The notes under the pieces were generated by a model. It saw only the letters and a program-made list of their open reading frames with translations, did no database searches and had not been told where the DNA came from. Below, in pieces: positions 24,665 to 31,131 of a stretch of DNA of 42,419 nucleotides (position 1 is its first letter; every line of letters begins with the position of its first letter). This DNA is from Betaproteobacteria bacterium. Lineage in GTDB: Bacteria; Pseudomonadota; Gammaproteobacteria; Burkholderiales; SG8-39. The position numbers and the translations under genes are program-made. The DNA lies in NCBI GenBank assembly GCA_005881575.1, contig VBCA01000026.1, positions 1 through 42,419 on the forward strand, given 5' to 3'.

Positions 24665-25758
24665 TCGGATTCCTTCCGGATCTTCTCACCTTTGAGGAAG
24701 AGATCCGACCAAAGTTTCTCCCAGCGGTCGGCCTCGTCGAGCGTGATCACCGGGTCGATCATCTCGAAGGGGAACTTGTTGAGGTGCGTGTCCACGGCGC
24801 GGCTCGAGGGCACGCGGTTGCGCTCTTTCAGGATCGTCTGGCCTTCGAGGGAGAGCATGAAATCGGCAAAGAGCAGCGCCGCGTTCGGGTGCGGGGCGCG
24901 GCGCGCCACCCCGATCGCGTTCGGCCGCCCGAACGTGGGCTTGAGCGCCTTCCAGCGGATGGGAGCGCCCTTCACCACCAGCCGCTCGGCGTTGTGGTTG
25001 TAGATGGCGGCGGCGAGCGGGATCTCGCCCGAGGCGACGAGCTCGGCGATCAGCGTGTGGCCTGAGCGTATTTCGGGCTTCGCCGCGGCGAGCTTGCTGA
25101 AGAATGCGAGGCCTTTCTCCTCGCCCATCGCCTTGACCATCGCGCCGAACCAGTCGACATCGCTCGCTTCGAGCCCGACCCGGCCCGCGAAGCGCGGCTG
25201 AATCAGGTCCTCGTAGGTGTCGGGCACTTCGTTTGCCTTGACGAGGTTGGTGTTGTAAGCGATGGTGAAAAAATTGAAGCGGTCGGCGACGTAATGGCGA
25301 TGCCTGGGAAAGGCCGACGCGGGCAGATCCTTGAAGTGGGGACTGAAGAACTCCTCGAGCAGCTCCTCTCGGTAGAGCGCTTCCATCTCCGGGCCGTTCG
25401 TCTCCAGGATGTCGCAGCCGAACCGCCCGGCATGCGCCTCGGCGATGGCGCGCTGCAGGACTTTCTCCGAGCTCGAACGCCACAGCTGGACCTTCACGCC
25501 GCCGTATTTTCTCTCGAAGACCTCGACGATCGGCACCGAGTCCTTGAGGTTCAGGGAAGTGTAGACGACGACCTCGCGCTCTTTTTTCGCGCCCTCGAGG
25601 ATCTTTTTCTCGCGATCGGCACCCTTGTACAGGTAGATCTCACGGTTCCTCGCCGCGTCTTTGCCCTGCGCGAGTGCAAATCCCGGCGACACCGCTGCAC
25701 CCAGCGCACCTGCGACGATCCTTCTCCGGCGCTGGTCGATGCCGCTGCCACCGCGCAT
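24661..25758 (-). CDS. ABC transporter binding protein with Tat-like leader (SBP6)
   Basis: A 365-residue binding protein and first gene of the long cluster. Its leader differs from the other five: GIDQRRRRIVAGALGAAVSPGFALAQ has an arginine run before a mildly hydrophobic core, suggesting Tat export of a folded protein. The mature part, NREIYLYKGADREKKILEGAKKE, VVVYTSLNLKDS, VKVQLWRSSSEKVLQRA, FTIAYNTNLVKANEVPDTYEDLIQPRF, VKAMGEEKG and APHPNAALLFADFMLSLEGQ, is closest to SBP1. The region upstream (25759-25812) has no good sigma-70 boxes, so read-through from the porin is possible. Confidence 0.92.
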   Translation of the reverse strand: MRGGSGIDQRRRRIVAGALGAAVSPGFALAQGKDAARNREIYLYKGADREKKILEGAKKEREVVVYTSLNLKDSVPIVEVFERKYGGVKVQLWRSSSEKVLQRAIAEAHAGRFGCDILETNGPEMEALYREELLEEFFSPHFKDLPASAFPRHRHYVADRFNFFTIAYNTNLVKANEVPDTYEDLIQPRFAGRVGLEASDVDWFGAMVKAMGEEKGLAFFSKLAAAKPEIRSGHTLIAELVASGEIPLAAAIYNHNAERLVVKGAPIRWKALKPTFGRPNAIGVARRAPHPNAALLFADFMLSLEGQTILKERNRVPSSRAVDTHLNKFPFEMIDPVITLDEADRWEKLWSDLFLKGEKIRKESE

Positions 25759-25772
25759 GCCGTCTCTCTCCT

Positions 25773-25795
25773 ATTCCGCAAAGCTTGCCTGGAAC
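25773..25795. promoter_or_regulatory. Imperfect inverted repeat upstream of the SBP operon
   Basis: ATTCC (25773-25777) and GGAAC (25791-25795) are separated by 13 bp around an AAGCTT centre, 14 bp upstream of the SBP6 start. The arms resemble those of the GTTCC/GGAAC dyads elsewhere in the window, but the spacing is 6 bp longer. It could be a variant site or chance. Confidence 0.25.
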
Positions 25796-25812
25796 TTACC
25801 TCTTGAAAATAC

Positions 25813-25836
25813 GGACGGGCGCTTTAGCGCCCGTCC
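25813..25836 (-). terminator. Hairpin terminator after the porin gene
   Basis: Perfect 11-bp arms GGACGGGCGCT and AGCGCCCGTCC with a two-base centre (a realistic loop is about six bases). On the minus strand the stem is followed by GTATTTTC, a modest T-tract. It lies 47 bp after the porin stop and 54 bp before SBP6, and so may end most porin transcripts while letting some read on. Confidence 0.7.
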
Positions 25837-25883
25837 CTGGTGTCGCGCTTGCTGCAACTGCTGCCGGCCGGGCCGGCGCGGAC

Positions 25884-27209
25884 TCAGAACGTGTAGGCGA
25901 TGCCGGCCCCGCCCTGGGTGATGTCCTCACCCGGTTTCGGTTTCTGAGACGAGCTGTTGTAGACGGCCGCCGCGCTGTTGGTCAGCTTGCTGTAGAGCCC
26001 GAAAATGTACAAGCTCGGGTCCAGGTAGTAGGCTACGCCCACGTCGAGCTGGTGGCCTTCGAGGCCGTCGGTCGTGCACGCCGTATTGAGCAAGGTGCAG
26101 CTGCCGGCACTCGATTTAATGTAGTGAACGGCGGTGCGCCACGCGGCGGTCCAGCGAGCTTCCCAGAGCAGCATGTAGGCTTTGTTCTTGTAATCCTGGA
26201 ATCGGCCGTTGACGGTCACGTTGTCTTCCTTGTAATGCTTGACGACGTAATCCGCCTCGATCGAGTGGTTGCCGATCTTGTACACGGCTGCCAACTGGTT
26301 CGCGACGTCCTTCGAGCTGACCGATGGATCCGCGGTGTTGCCGTCGGCACTCTGGTTTCGTCTCGCGGAGGGAGAATTAAGCGAACCCCCGAAGAGGTCG
26401 AAATGGGCTTCCTGCGCGAACGCGACGAGCAACGGCCCCTGCTCCCACTTGACCCCCCAGGACGCTACTCGCGGATCGCGCTTCACCGGACTGATCGTCT
26501 GCGACTGACCCACAGCACTGTTACCGGAGCTATTATCGCCAGTACCGGTGGTGTCGCTGGGATTGCCCCGTGAATACTGCACCTTGGTCTGCAGTCCACC
26601 GAGGATAGTCGGCGAAGTGAAGTCGAGCGCGTTTGGCCGGCGCAAATTGAAGCTCGACGCGGAGCTCGTGCCGAAGCCCACCTTTTGCAGCACATTGCTC
26701 TGCGACACGAAGTTGCCGCTGTTGACGCCGAGGAAGCCGAGGATATTGCCGTATTCCTTGTACGGCGTATCCATATTCCCCGCCCTGAACGTGCCCCATT
26801 CATTGTTGGTGAGGCCAACGAACGAGTTCCGATTACCGAAGGTGGAGATAAAACCCGCGCTGTTCGCCGTCACAACACCCTCGTCGAGGGGAACTGACTG
26901 CTCCAGTTGCCAAATCCCTTTCGTCCCGCGACCGACGTCCTTGCTGCCACGGAAGCCGACATAGCTATTGCTGATCTGCATCTCCCACCTGGGGATGATC
27001 TGATTGCCGCCGAGTGATCCGGTGAGCGTCGAGAGCCCGGTCGTACCCGGAGCAGTTGCCCCGTCACCATGCAAGTGCGTCTCTTCCGGATAGAACTTGC
27101 CGTAGAACTCCCAGTCCGATCCCGCCGGGCTCTTGATTTGCGCGTAGGCGCTGGGCGCCGCCAGCGCCGCCCCGACAGCCAAGACCATCGCCTTCCTGTT
27201 CAATTTCAT
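25884..27209 (-). CDS. Trimeric outer-membrane porin (Gram-negative porin family)
   Basis: A 441-residue outer-membrane porin. Leader MKLNRKAMVLAVGAALAAPSAYAQ is cut near residue 24; the mature protein shows alternating beta-strand pattern, NSYVGFRGSKDVGRGTKGIWQLEQSVPLDEG, RNSFVGLTNNEWGTFRAGNMDTPYKEYGN (loop 3 region), and ends with a terminal aromatic (GGAGIAYTF), the signal for outer-membrane assembly. AGGAGGAG precedes ATG 27209; a long open frame continues upstream but is not this gene. It has its own promoter (27337-27365) with perfect TTGACA, a dyad operator downstream of it, and a terminator after the stop. The location between two ABC gene clusters suggests it admits their substrate. 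Confidence 0.94.
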   Translation of the reverse strand: MKLNRKAMVLAVGAALAAPSAYAQIKSPAGSDWEFYGKFYPEETHLHGDGATAPGTTGLSTLTGSLGGNQIIPRWEMQISNSYVGFRGSKDVGRGTKGIWQLEQSVPLDEGVVTANSAGFISTFGNRNSFVGLTNNEWGTFRAGNMDTPYKEYGNILGFLGVNSGNFVSQSNVLQKVGFGTSSASSFNLRRPNALDFTSPTILGGLQTKVQYSRGNPSDTTGTGDNSSGNSAVGQSQTISPVKRDPRVASWGVKWEQGPLLVAFAQEAHFDLFGGSLNSPSARRNQSADGNTADPSVSSKDVANQLAAVYKIGNHSIEADYVVKHYKEDNVTVNGRFQDYKNKAYMLLWEARWTAAWRTAVHYIKSSAGSCTLLNTACTTDGLEGHQLDVGVAYYLDPSLYIFGLYSKLTNSAAAVYNSSSQKPKPGEDITQGGAGIAYTF

Positions 27210-27285
27210 CTCTCCTCCTATTGTTTCGTGGTATCTCAGGGCTGCACCCGAAATTCTTTCCCCGGTGTCGACCCGCCCCTGCCCC

Positions 27286-27328
27286 GATGTTCCTTCATGC
27301 AGAACAGTAATCGTTTCTACGGAACATC
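27286..27328. promoter_or_regulatory. 8-bp inverted repeat spanning the porin leader
   Basis: GATGTTCC (27286-27293) and GGAACATC (27321-27328) are exact inverted copies 27 bp apart; the first overlaps the left end of the 17-bp dyad at 27289-27305. The pair could be two half-sites for a looping or tetrameric repressor, or a leader-RNA stem. Confidence 0.4.
27289..27305 (-). promoter_or_regulatory. 17-bp dyad operator candidate, site B (porin)
   Basis: Read along the porin strand the site is GTTCTGCATGAAGGAAC. It agrees with site C (32938-32954) at 13 of 17 positions and lies about +25 to +41 from the predicted start point, where a bound protein would block elongation. Length and symmetry resemble operators of IclR-type regulators, but the regulator is not in the window. 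Confidence 0.55.
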
Positions 27329-27336
27329 TGCGCCGC

Positions 27337-27365
27337 AACTTACCCTCCGACCCCTGCGCTGTCAA
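27337..27365 (-). promoter_or_regulatory. Sigma-70 promoter of the porin gene
   Basis: On the minus strand a perfect TTGACA (27360-27365) is followed after exactly 17 bp by TAAGTT (27337-27342). The -35 box lies in the same TTCGTTGACA context as the permease promoter at 33005-33010. The leader to the porin ATG would be about 120 bases. Confidence 0.65.
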
Positions 27366-27403
27366 CGAAATGTAAGCTGGGCGGCGCGAGGCAGGTGACC
27401 CGA

Positions 27404-28228
27404 TCAGCGCCCGTACGCTTCCAGCTTGTGGCGCCGCGGCTTGAGGGCGCGGCAAATCTCTCGGTTGACCCCGGCCTGCGGCAGCGCGATGCCCGCCTCC
27501 GCCGCCATCTCGGCGACGATCGCCATGTCGTCTTCGGCCCAAGCCATCGTCTGGCTGCCCCACTTCTCGAGCGGCCCGTTCGCACAGCTCGACATGAGGA
27601 GGGCGCGGCGCAAGGCTTCGATGTCGGCACCGTAGTGCTGCGCGAGCGCAAGTCCTTCGTGATCGGCGACCAGGCACGCCCACAGGATCAGATTGTTGAC
27701 GGCCTTGGCGACCTGCGCGGTTCCCACGCCGCCGGTGTGCACCACGTCGGATGAGTAGGCGCGCAGCACCGGGGTGAGGCGCTCGACGACTCCCACGCTG
27801 CCGCCTACGAAGGAAAGCAGCGTGCCGCTGTCCGCAGCTTCGCCGCCTCGACACACCGTGGAATCGACGACGCGCAGGCCCGCGCCTTCGCACTCCTTCG
27901 CAAGCTTCTGTACGGTCTTGGGATGAATGGTGCTGAGGATCGCGACGATCGTGCCCGACTTCGCCTTGCGCAACGGCCCGCCTTTCGCGAGGAGCTCCTG
28001 CACTTCGCGGTCGAAGCCCACGCAGACGAGAATCGCGTCGCACTCGGGGGCGAGAGCTTCCGGGCTCGCCGCCCATTGGGCACCGAGCTTCTTCACCGCG
28101 CCCGCCCTGGCCGCGTTCAAGTCGCAGGCGCGGGTCGCGAAACCCTTGCGAGCCAGATGCCCGATGATCGGCGTGCCCATGCGCCCTGCGCCGACCACGC
28201 CGACAGTCTTGACAGCGGTCTTCGTCAT
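27404..28228 (-). CDS. NAD(P)-dependent beta-hydroxyacid dehydrogenase (3-hydroxyisobutyrate dehydrogenase family)
   Basis: A 274-residue cytoplasmic oxidoreductase. VGVVGAGRMGTPIIGHLARKGF is the dinucleotide fold at the N-terminus, DSTVCRGGEAADSGTLLSFVGG the substrate-binding block (usually D-A-P-V-S-G-G), and KAVNNLILWACLVADHEGLALA contains the catalytic Lys followed by Asn. The substrate-block serine position is changed (STVCRGG), and the protein is about 15-20 residues shorter than typical members. It interconverts a beta-hydroxyacid and an aldehyde or oxo-acid; tartronate semialdehyde or methylmalonate semialdehyde would be usual substrates. It is the last gene of the permease-ATPase-ThDP enzyme cluster, 9 bp after the ThDP gene, so it may reduce the aldehyde or oxo-acid made by that enzyme. 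Confidence 0.9.
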   Translation of the reverse strand: MTKTAVKTVGVVGAGRMGTPIIGHLARKGFATRACDLNAARAGAVKKLGAQWAASPEALAPECDAILVCVGFDREVQELLAKGGPLRKAKSGTIVAILSTIHPKTVQKLAKECEGAGLRVVDSTVCRGGEAADSGTLLSFVGGSVGVVERLTPVLRAYSSDVVHTGGVGTAQVAKAVNNLILWACLVADHEGLALAQHYGADIEALRRALLMSSCANGPLEKWGSQTMAWAEDDMAIVAEMAAEAGIALPQAGVNREICRALKPRRHKLEAYGR

Positions 28229-28237
28229 TCTGCGCTC

Positions 28238-30013
28238 CTAGCGCTTCTGGGTGATCGTATCGAGAAGAGCCGGAGTCCCCGCTTTCACCTTGGCGATTGC
28301 GCGCTTGAGCGCAGCGGCGACGTCCTTCGGCTTGTCGATCGGGCCTTCCGCGTACCATCCCATGGACTTGGCCATCGACGCGAAATCCGGATCGGGGTCG
28401 CTCATGTCCATGCCGATGTGCGCACGAGCTACCGGCGTGCCGCGCAGCTTGGCCATGCGGATCTGGTGCTCCCAGTCGTTGTAGTAGGCGCGGTTGTTGT
28501 ACATGACGACGAGCAGCGGGATGCGGTGCTTCGCCGCGACCCACATCGCGCCCGCGTCGAACATGAGGTCGCCGTCGGGCTGCAGGTCCACCACCACGCG
28601 CTTCTTGTCGCGGTGCGCGAGGGCGACGCCGAGGGAGATGCCGAACTGCGTCGCGGTGCCAAGCGATTTCCCGGGATGGCGGTAAGGCTTGTCGAAATCC
28701 CAGAGCATGCGCGCCCATTCGTCGAGCGTGCCGGCAGTGAGCACCCAGTCCTCGTTCTTGATCGCGTCCCACACCTCGGCGGCGAGCCGCGGCAGCGCGA
28801 TCGGGCTCGCTTCCCAGTGCTCGCGCGCTTCCTTCGCCCAGCGCTCGCGCTTCGCGTCGCTTCGCTTGGCGATCTGCGCCTTGCGCGCCTTCGCTTCCGC
28901 GGCGAACTTCTTGTCGTTCGCCGCGTGGTCCTTGAGGAGCGCGGTGAGCATCGGCATCGCCACCGAGGTGTCGGCGAGGATGCGCAGGTCCGCGTGATGC
29001 ATGCGCTGGTAGTCGAGCGCCCAGCTCGAGAGCTCGAGGTCGCCGAAGCCGATATCGATCCATTTTGCATCGGGAGGCACGATCGAGGTGAGCTCGCGCG
29101 TCGTGCTCGCGAGCTCGGTCGTCGGCCGCTCCCAGTCGCGGGTGTCCAGGCACAGCACGAGGTCGGCATCCCGGAACACATCCTTTTCCATGCTCATGTT
29201 GAGCGGGTGCCGCGTGGGGAAGTTGAGGCGGCTGTCGACATCGTATACAGGCAGGCCGCCCGTCTCGGCGAGCTCGACCAGCGCGTGGAAGCCCTCGGGA
29301 TCGCGGCCGACGAACTCCGCGATGATCACCGGCTTCTTCGCCGAAGCGATGAGATCCGCGGCCGCGGCAAGCGCCTTCGGGTCCGGTGCGATCCGGCTCG
29401 GCACCTTCGCCGCGTGCGGCGGCGGCAGCGGCACCTCGTGGTCGAGCTTGCGCTCCTGCAGCCAGGCGTCGTAGCACATGTAGATCGGGCCCTTCGGCTC
29501 GCTCATCATCACCGCGTAGGCGCGTGCGAAGGCTTCGGGTACGCCGGCTATCGTGTGCGGCTGGTAGTCCCATTTGGTGTACGCGCGCACCGCTTCGCCC
29601 TGCCCTTGAGCCGTGTGGATCCAGTCGATGCGCGGTCGGCGCTTGGTCTCGTCCATGGGGCCGGTCGCGCCGATGATGAAGATCGGCGCGCGATCGATGT
29701 AGGCGTAGTAGATCGCCATGTTGGCGTGCAAGAGACCGACGAGGTTGTGCAGGATCGCGACCATGGGCTCCCCGCTCGCCTTGGCGTAGCCGTGCGCGAT
29801 CTGCACCGCCGTCTCCTCGTGCTGGCACAGCATCATGGTGGGGCGGTTCTGCCCGTAGTTCACGATCGAGTCGTGCAGCCCGCGGTAGCTCGCGCCCGGA
29901 TTGAGCGCCGCGTGCGGCAGCCCGTAGGCGTGCAGCAGGTCGACGATCACGTCGGAGGCCCAGCGCTCCTTTGCCGCTTTCGTCGAGGCCTTGTTCTCTT
30001 CGGCTTTGGCCAT
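28238..30013 (-). CDS. Thiamin-diphosphate enzyme (acetolactate synthase / benzoylformate decarboxylase superfamily)
   Basis: A 591-residue ThDP enzyme. The N-terminal domain holds MLCQHEETAVQIAHGYAKASG with catalytic Glu66; a central domain follows (AKKPVIIAEFVGRDPEGF); the C-terminal domain has LQPDGDLMFDAGAMWVAAK and VVMYNNRAYYND, the Mg-ThDP motif. The motif reads PDGDLM where GDGDLM is usual, with the metal Asp and closing Asn kept. A ~40-residue charged helix (KKFAAEAKARKAQIAKRSDAK) is inserted before the third domain. Such enzymes decarboxylate a 2-oxo acid or join two of them. It lies 4 bp after the ABC ATPase and before a hydroxyacid dehydrogenase: uptake, decarboxylation or carboligation, then reduction is a plausible path. 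The substrate is unknown. Confidence 0.92.
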   Translation of the reverse strand: MAKAEENKASTKAAKERWASDVIVDLLHAYGLPHAALNPGASYRGLHDSIVNYGQNRPTMMLCQHEETAVQIAHGYAKASGEPMVAILHNLVGLLHANMAIYYAYIDRAPIFIIGATGPMDETKRRPRIDWIHTAQGQGEAVRAYTKWDYQPHTIAGVPEAFARAYAVMMSEPKGPIYMCYDAWLQERKLDHEVPLPPPHAAKVPSRIAPDPKALAAAADLIASAKKPVIIAEFVGRDPEGFHALVELAETGGLPVYDVDSRLNFPTRHPLNMSMEKDVFRDADLVLCLDTRDWERPTTELASTTRELTSIVPPDAKWIDIGFGDLELSSWALDYQRMHHADLRILADTSVAMPMLTALLKDHAANDKKFAAEAKARKAQIAKRSDAKRERWAKEAREHWEASPIALPRLAAEVWDAIKNEDWVLTAGTLDEWARMLWDFDKPYRHPGKSLGTATQFGISLGVALAHRDKKRVVVDLQPDGDLMFDAGAMWVAAKHRIPLLVVMYNNRAYYNDWEHQIRMAKLRGTPVARAHIGMDMSDPDPDFASMAKSMGWYAEGPIDKPKDVAAALKRAIAKVKAGTPALLDTITQKR

Positions 30014-30017
30014 GGGA

Positions 30018-31118
30018 TCAGGCGGCCTTGAGGGCCACGCACTTTTCGGGATGGAGTTTCACGTAGAGAGCGTCCCCGACGGGCGTGCGCAGCGAAGGAT
30101 GGCTTCGCGCGAGCAGGATGCGGCCGCCGAGCTTCACCTGGAAGTCGATGAACTCCCCGAGGAACACCTTCTGATCGACGCGCGCCTCCCAGACGTTGTC
30201 TCCTTCGGGCCGCGTCTCGGCGAGCTCCACGTCCTCGGGACGCACCGAGAGGACGACGCGGTCGCTGCCGCGCAGATCGTCGTCGGACAGGACTTCGACC
30301 TCGCCGAACTCCGTGCGCACGCGGAAATGCCCGGGCTCGGCGCCGCGACCGAGGACGCTGCCATCCAGAAAATTCGTCGTTCCGACGAAGTCGGCGACGA
30401 ACTGGCTGCGCGGCCGCTCGTAGATTTCGCGCGGCGCGCCGATTTGCTGGATATGGCCCTCGTTCATCACCGCGATCGAGTGCGACAGCGCGAGCGCCTC
30501 GCTCTGGTCGTGGGTCACGTAGACGGTCGTGATCCGCAGCTCGCGCTGCAGGCGCTTCAGCTCGAAGCGCATGCGCTCGCGCAGCTTCGCGTCGAGGTTG
30601 GAGAGCGGCTCGTCCAAGAGGAGCAGCTGCGGCTCCATCACGAGCGCCCGCGCGAGCGCAAGCCGCTGCTGCTGCCCGCCGGAGAGCTTGGTCGCCTCGC
30701 GGTCTGCGAGCTCCTCGAGCTGCACCGCCCTCAAGACGCGCAGGACCTTGTCGCGGATTTCCTGCGCGGAAAACCTGCGGTCGCCGACTTGCAGCGGAAA
30801 GGCCGTGTTCTGGAAGACGTTCATGTGCGGCCAGATGGCGTACGACTGGAACACCATGCCGAATCCGCGCCGGTTCGGCGCGACGAAGACGTTCCGAGTC
30901 GAGGAGTAGACGACCCGGTCGCCGACGCTGATCTCGCCTGCGCGCGGCCGCTCCAGCCCCGCGATCGAGCGCAGCGTCGTGGTCTTGCCGCAGCCGCTGG
31001 GGCCGAGCAGGGTGAACAGCTTCCCCTCGGGCACCTCGAACGTCACGTCCTGCGCGGCGCGCACGATCTGGCCGCGCTCGTTGGGGTATTCGGTGAAAAG
31101 GCCCGCGACTTTCAGCAC
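30018..31118 (-). CDS. ABC importer ATPase of the Fe(III)/polyamine (FbpC/PotA) type
   Basis: A 366-residue ATPase. Walker A is GPSGCGKTTTL, the signature LSGGQQQRLALARAL, Walker B LLLLDEPLSNLDA and the switch VTHDQSEALALS. A C-terminal TOBE domain carries SVRPEDVELAET, which contacts the permease or senses ligand. It powers the fused permease encoded 13 bp upstream. This is the only ATPase of this class in the window, and the six matching binding proteins (SBP1-6) have none beside them, so it is the natural partner for all of them. Confidence 0.95.
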   Translation of the reverse strand: MLKVAGLFTEYPNERGQIVRAAQDVTFEVPEGKLFTLLGPSGCGKTTTLRSIAGLERPRAGEISVGDRVVYSSTRNVFVAPNRRGFGMVFQSYAIWPHMNVFQNTAFPLQVGDRRFSAQEIRDKVLRVLRAVQLEELADREATKLSGGQQQRLALARALVMEPQLLLLDEPLSNLDAKLRERMRFELKRLQRELRITTVYVTHDQSEALALSHSIAVMNEGHIQQIGAPREIYERPRSQFVADFVGTTNFLDGSVLGRGAEPGHFRVRTEFGEVEVLSDDDLRGSDRVVLSVRPEDVELAETRPEGDNVWEARVDQKVFLGEFIDFQVKLGGRILLARSHPSLRTPVGDALYVKLHPEKCVALKAA

Positions 31119-31131
31119 GCGATTCTCCGCA

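Noticed and set aside
17780-25758. Siderophore or ferric-iron uptake operon.
   Set aside because: The binding proteins have the Fe(III)-type fold but no visible Tyr-Tyr iron site, and the neighbours are catabolic enzymes; no TonB receptor or siderophore gene is present.
25773-25795. A fourth copy of the 17-bp dyad before SBP6.
   Set aside because: The arms match but are 13 bp apart instead of 7; kept only as a low-confidence inverted repeat.
25884-29828. A 1314-codon open frame on the minus strand.
   Set aside because: Only its last 441 codons are the porin; the rest is the wrong frame of the dehydrogenase and ThDP genes, with low-complexity Arg-rich translation and no family blocks.
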